A stretch of 58,194 bases of DNA from an uncultured bacterium (GTDB taxonomy: Bacteria > CAIWAD01), in NCBI GenBank assembly GCA_903910645.1, contig CAIWAD010000061.1, positions 1 to 58,194 of the forward strand, written 5' to 3'. Made by a program: the position numbers and the translations under genes. Shown here one piece after another: positions 41,885 through 51,046 of the stretch; positions within the stretch are counted from its first letter, which is position 1, and the number at the start of each line of letters is the position of its first letter. The notes under the pieces were generated by a model. The model saw nothing but the letters and a program-made list of their open reading frames with translations, was not told the origin of the DNA and ran no database searches.

Positions 41885-44800
41885 GCAGGACGCCCATGGA
41901 TCCACTTCTCACTCTCTTCGCCCGGCGCGGCCTGGGATCCCTGTTGGTCCTGATGCTGCTTGCCTGCACCGCGCAGGCCACGGTGCTGCCTCCCCGTCCC
42001 GAACAAGCCGCAGCCTTGCGTTGTGCCGTGCAGGACAGCCTGGGATTGCTGTGGCTTGGGGACAACCAGGGCCTGCTGAGCTGGGACGGCCGCCACTTGA
42101 ACCGCCTGGATTCCCGGGATGGTTGGGAAGGCGGCGGCGTGGGTGCGCTTGCCGTGGATGAGGGTGGTGGCCTGTGGGTGGCGGCGGACTCTGGGCTTTT
42201 CCGTCGTGGTGAGGATTTTCAGCGCCTTGAATTGAACAGTCCGGTGGGTCTGGGCAAGGCCCGCTCCCTGCTGGTGAAGGGTGAGGCGGCCTGGCTGGCC
42301 ACGGAGCGTGGTCTGTTGCTGCGCCATGAGCGTCTGGGCGAGCGCGTGCTGCTTAGTGGCATGGAGGTCACTTGTCTGGCGCTTCTGCCCCAGGGAGATC
42401 TGGTGTGCGGCACGAGTGACCGGGGTCTGTACCGCTTCGATGCCGAGGGCAACCCAACCGCCATGCCGGAGAGCTATCGTCGGCTGGTGAAAAGCGTGTC
42501 CAGCCTTGCCCTGGTGGGGGAGGGGGATCTGCTTGTGGCGGGCAGGGAGGGTGCTCAGCCTCGCCTGGCCCTGCTCCTTGGTCGCAATGGCGCATTGGAA
42601 TCCCTGGCGCTGCGCGGCGGCATGACAGGATCCAGCATCACCTTGCATTCAACACCCGGCGGCGTGCTGGCGGGACATGGCTCCATCTGGCATCGCTGGA
42701 ATGGACGGGACTTTGAGGCCTATTCCCTGCCGCGTCCCGTGCTGGATTTGCCATGGCCGACGGTGTTGGACTGGTTGCCCCACCTGGCATGGGTGAAGCG
42801 GGAAGGCCGCCTGGAAAGCCAAAGCCCGGCACGGGGCATGCTGGCTTTCCAGGGGGATCGCATGGCCCTGGCCTGGGAAAGCACCAGCCCCAGCGGTGGC
42901 TTGCGACCGCTGCAGAGTTGCCGGGTGGGTGACACTCGATGGGTGTTGCTTGAGGGCGACATGGGCCGCCGTCTGCTGGAAGTTGGGCCACGGGGCACGC
43001 GTGAACCCGCGCGCTCCTGGCTGCCACCGGGAGTGGAGTTCCAGCCCACCAGCCTGTGCCCCGAAATGGACGGCGAGGGACTGCTCATTGGTATGCGGGA
43101 CTGCCTGCTGCAGGTTAAGGGCGGGAATCTGGACACCCTGACCACGGAGATGGGGGCCCATTGGCTGGTGCCCTTTGAAGGGCGATCCATTCTGGTGGCG
43201 GGGCCCGCCGGCCTGGCGCTGCTGGAAGAGGGCGAGCTGAAACGACTGCGGGTGTCCGAACCCGTGCACCACGCCATCCCGGATGGCTTTCATGGCATCC
43301 TGGCCGCCTGCGGGCAGCATTTGTTGCGCTTGAATGAGCTGGATGAGCTGGACACGCTGGACTATCCCCAGGCCCTGGGCGCGGTGGAGAACTTTCCCGG
43401 CACACAGGTGCGCCAGTTGCTCACGGACAGCGCCGGCCGCATCTGGCTGCTGGGGGGAAAAGGACTCTTCCTGAAATCCAGGGACGATGCGCCGTGGACA
43501 CGGCCGCTGGAGGGTTTGCTGGGAAGCGGTCCGCGCGGGAAGGATGGCGGCGAATCGGCAGAGATCCTTTCCATGGCCGCGGACGCAGTCGGGCGCTTGT
43601 GGCTTTCCACCAGCCAGGGAACGGGCTGGCTGGTGCCGGACCGTCTGCCTCCCGTGGTGACCTTGTTGCAGGACTTGAAAGAGCTTGACCAGGCGGACTC
43701 CCGCTTGGTGTTGCAGTTGGCCGCCGCCGATCCGCTGGGCGCATCCACGCCCCTGGTACGGGTAAGGCTGGATGATCAACCGTGGAGCGCCTGGCGCGAG
43801 GCGGGACCCATGGCCGTGGAGGAGTTGTTGCCCAAGGGCGTGCGCGGGGGGACTTACCGTCTGCAGATCCAGGCCATGGACGCCTGGGGAAATGTCAGCC
43901 AGACCCTGACCCTTCCCCTGGTGCTGCCGGAGGGATTGGGGCGTCTGCCCTTCGCCAAACGACTCTTCCTGCTATTGGCCCTGGTGGCCACTTGCGTGAC
44001 GGCCACCTTCTTCTATCCCGGAAGACCCGGTCTATATTTCTCCCTTGTGCTGGGCGTCAGCGTGGGCGTCTGGGTCTACTTCTACACCACCGAACCCCTG
44101 TTGTGGTGGGCCTTGCCCGTCATCCTGGGCCTTAGCTCCAAACTGACCACCGACCAGTTGCGCAGTCGCCAGGAGCGCGCCCAGCCGCCGGAACCGGGCC
44201 TGCTTGATGTGGTGGACCTTTTGCGCGACTTCGGCCACAGCGGCTCTTCAACGCGCAATCTGGACCGACTGCTGCGCAGCGCGCGCAACCTCTACCTGGA
44301 CGGCGAGGCAGATCTGGAGGTGCTGGGGCGTTTCCAGATGGCCCGTGGCGTTTTTCTGGACCTTACGGCCCCCAGCCTGGAGCTGCTGGTGCAAAGCCTG
44401 CGCCGCCTGAATCCCACCGAGCGGCCCTTCCAGGAGGCCGAGCTGGATCGTTTGGGCGCCTTGGTGGGGGATGTGACGCGTCTGTTGGCATCCGGCGGCG
44501 ATCCTCCGCTGGAGAGCGCCATGCAGGGCCTGGCCTTCCAGCTGGACCAGTTGGAGCAGGCCTTGGCCTTCACCCAGCACCGGGTGGATTTGTGCATCTC
44601 CTCTTCACCCTTGAAGGTGCTGGACCGCGTGCTGGAGGACAGGGCATCGGAGCTGGCGGGCGTGGAGCTGGAGCTGCGCTGCGAGCGCGAGACCCGTCAG
44701 GTGCTGGCGCGCCTGCCCGTGGACAAGCTGCAGTTCGTGCTGGACAACCTGGTGGACAACGCCTTGCATTGGACGAAGGACCAGAGCACGCGGCGCCTGG

Positions 44801-45087
44801 CCATTGAAGTGCGCGAGCGCCCCAGCACCCTGCAGATCCGCGTGACGGACAATGGCTGCGGCATGGCGCCGGAGCAGCACGAGCGCATTTTCGACGCCGG
44901 CGTGAGCGGCCGGGAGAGTGGCGGAACGGCCCACGGCTATGGCCTGTACCGCTCCCGTGAGATCATGGCGCGCTTCGGTGGGCGCATCGCGGTGGAGCAC
45001 AGCGCGCCGGGCCAGGGCAGCACTTTCCTGCTGGAATGCAAAAAGGTGGAACCGGAAGGACGGCAGGGCGAATGGAACGCATCCTGA
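41881..45087 (+). CDS. two-component sensor kinase with periplasmic beta-propeller
   Basis: This 1068-residue protein has a signal peptide or anchor (about 10-35), then a long periplasmic region of repeated propeller blades of the two-component regulator propeller type (LGLLWLGDNQGLLSWDGRHL and similar, about 45-600). A Y_Y_Y-like beta domain (VRLDDQPWSAWREAG, about 615-680) and several membrane helices (about 690-755) follow. The cytoplasmic part has His786 in LLRDFGHSGSSTRNLDRL, which may be the phospho-acceptor, and a HATPase domain with DNLVDNALHW, DNGCGM and GYGLYRSRE. A standard HisKA helix pair is not obvious. The start is the ATG overlapping the queG stop; ATG at 41896, with AGGA before it, is an alternative. 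It overlaps the response regulator gene. Confidence 0.85.
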   Translation: MSRTPMDPLLTLFARRGLGSLLVLMLLACTAQATVLPPRPEQAAALRCAVQDSLGLLWLGDNQGLLSWDGRHLNRLDSRDGWEGGGVGALAVDEGGGLWVAADSGLFRRGEDFQRLELNSPVGLGKARSLLVKGEAAWLATERGLLLRHERLGERVLLSGMEVTCLALLPQGDLVCGTSDRGLYRFDAEGNPTAMPESYRRLVKSVSSLALVGEGDLLVAGREGAQPRLALLLGRNGALESLALRGGMTGSSITLHSTPGGVLAGHGSIWHRWNGRDFEAYSLPRPVLDLPWPTVLDWLPHLAWVKREGRLESQSPARGMLAFQGDRMALAWESTSPSGGLRPLQSCRVGDTRWVLLEGDMGRRLLEVGPRGTREPARSWLPPGVEFQPTSLCPEMDGEGLLIGMRDCLLQVKGGNLDTLTTEMGAHWLVPFEGRSILVAGPAGLALLEEGELKRLRVSEPVHHAIPDGFHGILAACGQHLLRLNELDELDTLDYPQALGAVENFPGTQVRQLLTDSAGRIWLLGGKGLFLKSRDDAPWTRPLEGLLGSGPRGKDGGESAEILSMAADAVGRLWLSTSQGTGWLVPDRLPPVVTLLQDLKELDQADSRLVLQLAAADPLGASTPLVRVRLDDQPWSAWREAGPMAVEELLPKGVRGGTYRLQIQAMDAWGNVSQTLTLPLVLPEGLGRLPFAKRLFLLLALVATCVTATFFYPGRPGLYFSLVLGVSVGVWVYFYTTEPLLWWALPVILGLSSKLTTDQLRSRQERAQPPEPGLLDVVDLLRDFGHSGSSTRNLDRLLRSARNLYLDGEADLEVLGRFQMARGVFLDLTAPSLELLVQSLRRLNPTERPFQEAELDRLGALVGDVTRLLASGGDPPLESAMQGLAFQLDQLEQALAFTQHRVDLCISSSPLKVLDRVLEDRASELAGVELELRCERETRQVLARLPVDKLQFVLDNLVDNALHWTKDQSTRRLAIEVRERPSTLQIRVTDNGCGMAPEQHERIFDAGVSGRESGGTAHGYGLYRSREIMARFGGRIAVEHSAPGQGSTFLLECKKVEPEGRQGEWNAS

Positions 45088-46430
45088 TCATCGACGACAA
45101 CGAGGAGTTCGTGGAGGACACGCTCCTTGGCTTGCGGCGCCACTACGAGTGCGCGTGGGCGGACACGGGCGAGGCCGGGCTGGAGCGCATGGCCGCCGTG
45201 GATCCCGATCTGGTGCTGCTGGACTATGACCTGGGCGAAGGCGCCAGCGGCCTGGACATCCTGGGGCGTCTGGTGGGGGGCTGGCCTGATGTGCCCGTGG
45301 TGATGGTGACCAAGGAGAGCGGCGTGCGCACGGTGGTGCGGGCCATGAAGGAAGGCGCTTTCGACTATGTGGTGAAGAACACCAGCCGCGAGGACTTCCT
45401 GGATGTGATCCGCAAGGGCCTGGCCCTGCGTCAGGTGAAGCTGGAGAATGTGTGGCTGCGCCGCCGCCTGCAGGAAAGCCTGGGCCAGGTGATTGGCGAG
45501 AGCGAGGCCATCCAGCAGGTGAAACGGGAAATCACCGAGGCCGCCGCCACGGATCTTTCCGTGCTCATCACCGGGGAGACCGGCACGGGCAAAACGATGA
45601 TTGCCCGCATGATCCACGAGGCCAGCGACCGCCGCCAGCAGGCCTTTGTGGAAGTGAATGTCTCCGCCATTGAGCGCGAACTTTTCAACAGCGAGGTCTT
45701 CGGCCACGAGAAGGGCTCTTTCACGGGGGCCATTGGCACCAAACGCGGCCTGACAGAGCTGGCCCACCGCGGCACCCTCTTCCTGGACGAGATCGGGGAC
45801 ATGGATCCCAGCGCGCAAATCAAGCTGCTTACTGCCATCGAGAGCGGGCAGATCCGCCGCGTGGGCGCCGTGAAGGACATCCAGGTGGATTTCCGCCTGG
45901 TGGCCGCCACCCATCAGGCGCTGGAGGAGCGCATCCGTCATGGTCTGATGCGCCAGGATCTTTTCTACCGCATCAACCAGCTGCGCATCCGCATTCCGCC
46001 CTTGCGCGAGCGGGCGGAGGATCTGCCTGTCCTGTTGCGCTATTTCCTCCACAAGCATTTTCCGGGGCGGGCCGGTCTGGAACTGGCGCCCGGCACCATG
46101 GACGCCCTGTCCACCCAGCCCTGGCCGGGCAATGTGCGGGAGTTCGAGAGCGCCGTGCAGCTGGCCGTGGTGCGCTGCGGGGAAGGTCCCTTGCGCGCCT
46201 CGCACTTCAATTTGCAGGGAGCCCTGGAGCGCACTCCGGCCCAGGAGGCGGACTACTCCCAACTGACGGACCAGCCCTTTGCCCAGGCTCGGGACCTGCT
46301 ACTTGAGCAACTGCGCCAGGCCTATGTCCAGCGCTTTGTGCAGGAGGGGGTCAGCGTGAAGGATGCCGCTGAGCGCATTGGTATCAGCCGTGAGGTTCTG
46401 CATCGCTGGATGAAGGACCTTGAGCCTTGA
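45072..46430 (+). CDS. sigma-54-dependent response regulator (NtrC type)
   Basis: This 452-residue protein has a receiver domain (IIDDN acidic pair, Asp51 in LLDYDLG as phospho-acceptor, lysine in VVKNTS), an AAA+ domain and a helix-turn-helix. The AAA+ part has Walker A GETGTGKTM, the sigma-54 contact loop reading GSFTGA near residue 215 (usually GAFTGA), Walker B TLFLDEIGD and ELAPGTMDAL-WPGNVRE. The C-terminus VSVKDAAERIGISREVLHRWM is a Fis-like DNA-binding helix-turn-helix. It should activate sigma-54 promoters after phosphorylation by the upstream kinase, with which it overlaps by 16 nt. rpoN is in the same window. Target genes are unknown. Confidence 0.94.
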   Translation: MERILIIDDNEEFVEDTLLGLRRHYECAWADTGEAGLERMAAVDPDLVLLDYDLGEGASGLDILGRLVGGWPDVPVVMVTKESGVRTVVRAMKEGAFDYVVKNTSREDFLDVIRKGLALRQVKLENVWLRRRLQESLGQVIGESEAIQQVKREITEAAATDLSVLITGETGTGKTMIARMIHEASDRRQQAFVEVNVSAIERELFNSEVFGHEKGSFTGAIGTKRGLTELAHRGTLFLDEIGDMDPSAQIKLLTAIESGQIRRVGAVKDIQVDFRLVAATHQALEERIRHGLMRQDLFYRINQLRIRIPPLRERAEDLPVLLRYFLHKHFPGRAGLELAPGTMDALSTQPWPGNVREFESAVQLAVVRCGEGPLRASHFNLQGALERTPAQEADYSQLTDQPFAQARDLLLEQLRQAYVQRFVQEGVSVKDAAERIGISREVLHRWMKDLEP

Positions 46431-46555
46431 TGCATGAGGGATTCGCCGAAATCCTCAACGACGCAGCGGCTCTCGTCCCCGGATGAAATGAAAGTGCCCG
46501 CCCAGGGCCGACTTGCATCGGTGCTGAGCGGGCGGAATACCCTTTCCGCGAGCAA

Positions 46556-46618
46556 TGTCATCCCGGCGAAAGCTGGGATCTCTTGTCAACATGGACTCCC
46601 GCGTTCTGGGGAATGACA
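46556..46618 (-). repeat. dispersed double-hairpin repeat, copy 4 (inverted)
   Basis: Read on the minus strand it is TGTCATTCCCC, a weak first hairpin, then GAGTCCATGTTGACAAGAGA and a second hairpin CCCAGC/GCCGGG ending ATGACA. The opposite orientation shows the unit moves or is used independently of gene direction. It lies between convergent genes; a CTCGAG-GAGAG motif flanks it on its other side. Confidence 0.8.
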
Positions 46619-46683
46619 GGCCCGCAAATAGCTTTTGTGCGCGGCAGCTCTCGTCCTCGAGCACAAGGGGAAGGGGGCGGGAC

Positions 46684-47973
46684 TCATCTCTCTTTCAACT
46701 TCCAGGCCCAGCCAACCAGTAGCAGCACCATTGCCAGGCCTTCCGCCAGTCCCAGAACCTGGACTTCCGGCCGGGCATGCTGGCTCCACAGATCCAGGTA
46801 GCGCCCTGTGGAAGAAAGGGGGCTGAAAAGGGGCAGCACCAGGCGCTCGCTGCCCGGATGGTCCGGGATGGTCCACCACAGGCGCATGCTCAGTCCCTGG
46901 GCGAGCAGGCCGGTCATCAGCCAGAGCCAGGCACGGCTTCCTGAGTGCCGCAATGACGGCCACCACGCCTCCCAGGCCCGTCCGGCGCCCCACAACACAA
47001 AGGGCGCGCCCCAAAAGAGCAGGCGCTCCGTGTCGCTGCCGCCCAGCCAGCCCAGCACGAGAACGCCCATACCCCATACCAGCCAGTCCTGGCGCTCCTT
47101 CAACCGGGGCCACCAATGGGCATGGCCCAGGGCCAGCAAGGCCAGGATGAAGGGGCCGAAGGCCAACAACGCCCCATGCGCCAGGTGGGGCGGGCTCTTC
47201 ATCCACGCCCATGAAAGGGCGGTGCTAAGAAAGCCGTAGTGCTGCTCTGGGCGGCTCCAGCTGTGGATCCCGGCGAAGCAGGCCAGCCCCAGCGCCACAG
47301 GAAGCAGTCTCCACATTTCCAGTCGCTGCAGGGCATGGTTCCACCAGTGGCGCAGGGAAGCCCGGCGCAGCAACAGTGGCGAGGATTGGGCCGCCAGGGC
47401 CAGCGCAGGGAGCAGCAGTACTTCGCGCACCGCCACCGCGGGCAGGATCCACAGAAGCCAGGGCCACAGGGAGCGTGCTCCCGTGGGCTTGTGGTGGCTG
47501 AACTCCAGCAGCCACAGGGCGCCCAGCCAAAAGAGCCACATGAGGGGATCCACATGCACCGGGTAGAAGGGCGTCAGGCGCAGGGGCGCGTGCCAGGGCA
47601 GGGCGAAGGCCAGAACAAGGCCCACCACGGTGCCGGCCTTCAAACCGCGCCGGGCCAGCCAAGTGGCCAACAGCAAGGGCGCCAGCAGGGCGCAGATGCG
47701 GTTCAGGAGGAGGAAGGCCCTGGGAGGATCGTCGGGCGCAAGCAGGGCGGCAAGCCAGGGTGCCCCCACGCGGTACACAAAGGGCGCCTGGGCCTGGGGG
47801 GTCTGGCCCTGTGCCAGCTGGGTGGCCATGCGGGCGTAGTCCACGCCATCCCAGCCCAGGCCACCGTTGTATGAAATGGGCCGCTGGCACTGCTGCGCCA
47901 GGAAGCTGGCAGCCAGCAGGCAAAGCGCCAGCAGGAGCCAATGGAGTGGGCGGAGGGTGGACGGCTTCGTCAT
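46684..47973 (-). CDS. polytopic membrane protein, possible glycosyltransferase-type
   Basis: This 429-residue protein has about ten hydrophobic segments (for example LLLALCLLAASFLAQQC, LLATWLARRGLKAGTVVGLVLAF, WLFWLGALWLLEF). After the first helix it has a periplasmic loop with WDGVDYARMATQLAQGQ and FVYRVGAPWLAALL, similar to the DxxxY/YR loops of lipid-linked sugar transferases of the PMT/ArnT type. The match is weak and no catalytic residue can be assigned. It starts at ATG 47973 and is divergent from the GH16 gene, with 117 nt between. Confidence 0.6.
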   Translation of the reverse strand: MTKPSTLRPLHWLLLALCLLAASFLAQQCQRPISYNGGLGWDGVDYARMATQLAQGQTPQAQAPFVYRVGAPWLAALLAPDDPPRAFLLLNRICALLAPLLLATWLARRGLKAGTVVGLVLAFALPWHAPLRLTPFYPVHVDPLMWLFWLGALWLLEFSHHKPTGARSLWPWLLWILPAVAVREVLLLPALALAAQSSPLLLRRASLRHWWNHALQRLEMWRLLPVALGLACFAGIHSWSRPEQHYGFLSTALSWAWMKSPPHLAHGALLAFGPFILALLALGHAHWWPRLKERQDWLVWGMGVLVLGWLGGSDTERLLFWGAPFVLWGAGRAWEAWWPSLRHSGSRAWLWLMTGLLAQGLSMRLWWTIPDHPGSERLVLPLFSPLSSTGRYLDLWSQHARPEVQVLGLAEGLAMVLLLVGWAWKLKER

Positions 47974-48090
47974 GTGGGCAAACTGGTGAAAGCGGGGCAG
48001 TGGCGGGAAGCATGCGTGGGGGAGCTATGTTTCATGTCGAGCTTCCTCGTCTGGGATCGGGTCTCCCCTGTTGCTGTGGAGGGAATCGCC

Positions 48091-49659
48091 ATGCATCGAG
48101 TCCTGCTGTTGTGCGCGCTGGTGTGGACCACCCTGTCCTGGGCCCAGTGCCTGCCTGCCAATCCCAGTTTTGAGGTGGAAGGCGCCACACCGGCCCTATT
48201 GCCGGGGTGGCAGGTGGAGGGCGATGGAGCCGCCCACGGCGTGGCCCTTCATGGACATGTGGCCTTGCGTCTGCGGGGCGGTCAGGGCATGTCCAGTTGC
48301 TGGCAGGAGCTGGCCGCCGCTCCCGGCCAGGTGTGGAGCGCCACAGGCTCCGTGCGCCCTGCCTTTGCTCCCGGCCCGGCGTCCCAAAGCCGGGGCGTGG
48401 TGATCCTGGAGTGGCGCAGCGCCGGTGGAGCGCTGCTATCCTCACAACTTGCCCAGGTGACCCAGGCGGAAATGCCGGTGGGCCAGTGGTCCTCTTTCAC
48501 CATGGAGGCAGGGCCCGCGCCATTGGGCACGGCCCGTGTGCGACTGGTGCTGGGCCTGGAACAGGATCCGGCGAACGCCTCCTGGGAATTGGCCTGGGAT
48601 TCCGTGGATCTGCAGGATGCGGAGGCCATGCATCAGGCCCAGTGGGCGGATTTTCCCGGTGGCCGGGAGCTGCAGTTCAGCGGACGGGCCTGGCGTGTGA
48701 AAGGGCCGGGTTGGTACGGACCCGGCTCCAACTATTTCTCCAATGATGCTGAGCAGATCCTGGTGGACGATGAAGACCGCCTGCACCTGTGCATCCGCCA
48801 GGTGGCGGGCCAGTGGTGGTGCGGCGAGGTGGCCCTGGAGGAGGCGCTGGGCTATGGCGACTACCTCTTCACCACCCGGGGCGCCCTGGACCAACTGGAT
48901 CCCCGCGTGGTGCTGGGCCTTTTCCTGTGGCAGTATGCCCCTTGTTGGAATGCCGGCGACGCCTGGTGGAACCCCTACAATGAGATCGATGTGGAATTCA
49001 GCCGCTGGGGAAATCCTGCGGACATGGTGGGCCAGTTCGTGGCCCAGCCCTGGGACTGGGCGGGAAACCGGGTGCGTTTCAACGCCACTTTCGGGGTGGA
49101 TGAAGTGGCCACCCACGCCTTTCGTTGGTCTCCGGACCAGGTGGAGTTCCGCAGCTGGAGGGGCGGTCCGCTGGATGAGGGGCAGGGCGAGCCGGTGTTC
49201 GCCTGGACTTATGCCGGTCCACATGTGCCGCGACTGGAACAGCCGCGCGTCCATCTGAATCTGTGGCTGGCCGGAGGAGTCCCGGCGGGTCCGCAGGAAG
49301 TGGTGCTGGAGTCCTTCACCTTCATCCCCCTGGAGGACGAAAACGCCCTGTCCCCGCCAGATGGCTCTGCGCCTGCCAGACCCCGTGCCCTGGAGCTGGT
49401 GGCGGCGCCCAACCCATTCAACAACCTGGTGCGCCTGGCTTATCGCCTGGACCGGGCGGCTTCGTGCATGCTGGACATCCACCGCCTGGACGGCGCGCGT
49501 GTGCGCCGGGTGCGGCTGGGCATGACAGGTCCGGGTTCCCATGTGAGCGCCTGGGATGGACGGGATGACGCGGGCAGGGAGCTTCCCTCCGGACTCTATC
49601 TGGTGCGGCTCCACACGGCGGACTCCCAGGCGGTGCAACGAGTGCTGTTGGTGAAATAG
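48091..49659 (+). CDS. secreted GH16 glycoside hydrolase with C-terminal FlgD/sorting domain
   Basis: This 522-residue protein has a signal peptide (MHRVLLLCALVWTTLSWA), a carbohydrate-binding-like beta domain (about 20-185), a GH16 domain (about 190-430) and a FlgD/Ig-like C-terminal domain (APNPFNNLVRLAYRLDR to SGLYLVRL). The catalytic stretch is NEIDVEFSRWG with Glu298, Asp300 and Glu302, the ExDxE form seen in lichenase-type GH16 rather than the ExDxxE of typical laminarinases. It likely cuts beta-1,3/1,4- or beta-1,3-glucan outside the cell; the sorting domain suggests export across the outer membrane. Start chosen at the signal peptide, with GGAGGG about 9 nt upstream. It is the first gene of the glucan locus. 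Confidence 0.85.
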   Translation: MHRVLLLCALVWTTLSWAQCLPANPSFEVEGATPALLPGWQVEGDGAAHGVALHGHVALRLRGGQGMSSCWQELAAAPGQVWSATGSVRPAFAPGPASQSRGVVILEWRSAGGALLSSQLAQVTQAEMPVGQWSSFTMEAGPAPLGTARVRLVLGLEQDPANASWELAWDSVDLQDAEAMHQAQWADFPGGRELQFSGRAWRVKGPGWYGPGSNYFSNDAEQILVDDEDRLHLCIRQVAGQWWCGEVALEEALGYGDYLFTTRGALDQLDPRVVLGLFLWQYAPCWNAGDAWWNPYNEIDVEFSRWGNPADMVGQFVAQPWDWAGNRVRFNATFGVDEVATHAFRWSPDQVEFRSWRGGPLDEGQGEPVFAWTYAGPHVPRLEQPRVHLNLWLAGGVPAGPQEVVLESFTFIPLEDENALSPPDGSAPARPRALELVAAPNPFNNLVRLAYRLDRAASCMLDIHRLDGARVRRVRLGMTGPGSHVSAWDGRDDAGRELPSGLYLVRLHTADSQAVQRVLLVK

Positions 49660-49695
49660 GGGAGAGCGGGATCCGCGTGGGGAAGAGAGTTTCCC

Positions 49696-49725
49696 TTGAC
49701 TTGTCCCCTTGGGAAAGGCTACTTA
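49696..49725 (+). promoter_or_regulatory. promoter of the GH17 operon
   Basis: TTGACT (49696-49701) and TACTTA (49720-49725) with an 18-nt spacer. The -10 box overlaps the left arm of the palindromic operator, so a bound regulator would block polymerase. Confidence 0.6.
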
Positions 49726-49744
49726 GTTCGAGAGTCGAACAAAG
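49722..49744. promoter_or_regulatory. palindromic operator, GH17 promoter
   Basis: Arms CTTAGTTCGA and TCGAACAAAG, nine of ten pairs matching, flank a 3-nt centre. It is nearly identical to the palindrome at 55953. Position over the -10/start region fits repression. No regulator gene is adjacent in this window. Confidence 0.7.
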
Positions 49745-49879
49745 TAGGCAGGGAGGATCCTCTTGCGCCCGGATTCCCACTTGGAGGCCCCGCCGCGCCC
49801 CCTCATCCCTTCCAGGCCGCGCCCCCACGGCATGGATTTCAGCACTTCTTCATCCCTAGGCCGGGAGACGGGGCATCCC

Positions 49880-51046
49880 ATGGCGGCTCCGGCCTCGCTT
49901 CGGGTGCTGGCCACACTCATGGCCGTGCTGGGCGGGCTGTCCCCGGCGGCCTCCCAAGCCCCCACTACCGCTCTTTCCACCGCATGGCTGCCCGTGGTGG
50001 AGGCCTTGTCCTCACCCCTGACGCCCCAGCGTGAAGAGCCCTTCATGCGTCGTCCTTTCCAATTGGAACAGGATGGACGCTGGCTGGGCAAGGGCGTGGC
50101 CTACGGCTGTTTCCGGCGGGGCCAGGCGCCTGGCGGCAAGGGCCCCTCGGAGGAGGAGCTGCTGGAGGATCTGCTCATCATCCAGCGGCACTGGCGCCTG
50201 ATTCGCCTATACAATGCGGATGACCAGGCGGCGAGCATCCTGGACCTTATCCAGCGTCACAAGCTGGGCATGAAAGTGATGCTGGGAGTGTGGCTGGCGC
50301 CGGAGACGGATGCCGACAACCGGGCCGCCAACAGCACCAATGTGCTGCGATCCCTCCAACTGGCCCAGGATTATCCAGCGGAAGTGGCCTGCATCTGCGT
50401 GGGAAATGAGACCCAGGTGGAGTGGAGCGGTCACCGCATGGATCCTGCCCAGGTGGTGCGCTACCTAAGACTGGTGCGCCAGCACAGCCGCGTGCCCGTC
50501 ACCACGGCGGACGATTTCGCCTATTGGGTGAAGGAGGAGAGCCGCTCCCTGGCCGCCGAGATGGACTTCATCACCACCCACGCCCACCCGCTGTGGAATG
50601 GACAAAACCTGAACCACGCCGTCGCCTGGCTGGATTCCACGCTGCAGCAGGTGCAGGAACGCCATCCCGGCCAGGACCTGGTGCTGGGGGAGACCGGCTG
50701 GGCCACCCGCCACGATGCCACCCGCCTGGGCCCGGGGGAGCAGGGCAGTCTCATGCGGGAGGAGGTGAGCGAGGCGGCGCAGGAGCGTTTTCTGGATTTG
50801 TTCCACAACTGGAGCCTTGCCACGCGCATGCCCAGTTTCTGGTTCGAGGTGTTTGACGAACCCTGGAAGGGCGGCGGCGAGGCCACCGGCCCCGACGAGG
50901 TTGAGAAGCACTGGGGCCTCTTCCATGAGAACCGGCAGCCCAAGGACTCTTTCGCACGCCATGTGGCGCGCATAGGCCCCGCCTGGCCATCCACAAACGA
51001 TTCGCACCCATCCACGAACATCAACCCAGATCCGGAGAAACCATGA
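49880..51046 (+). CDS. secreted GH17-family beta-1,3-glucanase
   Basis: This 388-residue protein has a signal peptide (MAAPASLRVLATLMAVLGG, cut near ASQA) and a GH17 TIM barrel. Motifs: KGVAYGCFRRGQAPGG, WRLIRLYNADD, HKLGMKVMLGVWL, and the acid Glu177 in ICVGNETQ; the nucleophile Glu271 is in VLGETGWATR, and WFEVFDEPWKGG closes the barrel. Bacterial GH17 enzymes act on beta-1,3-glucan ends or branches. The start is uncertain: a TTG at 49763 has a good GGAGG but would put about 39 residues before the signal peptide, so ATG 49880 is preferred. That leaves a leader of about 148 nt after the predicted start. Stop overlaps the next gene (ATGA). Confidence 0.85.
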   Translation: MAAPASLRVLATLMAVLGGLSPAASQAPTTALSTAWLPVVEALSSPLTPQREEPFMRRPFQLEQDGRWLGKGVAYGCFRRGQAPGGKGPSEEELLEDLLIIQRHWRLIRLYNADDQAASILDLIQRHKLGMKVMLGVWLAPETDADNRAANSTNVLRSLQLAQDYPAEVACICVGNETQVEWSGHRMDPAQVVRYLRLVRQHSRVPVTTADDFAYWVKEESRSLAAEMDFITTHAHPLWNGQNLNHAVAWLDSTLQQVQERHPGQDLVLGETGWATRHDATRLGPGEQGSLMREEVSEAAQERFLDLFHNWSLATRMPSFWFEVFDEPWKGGGEATGPDEVEKHWGLFHENRQPKDSFARHVARIGPAWPSTNDSHPSTNINPDPEKP

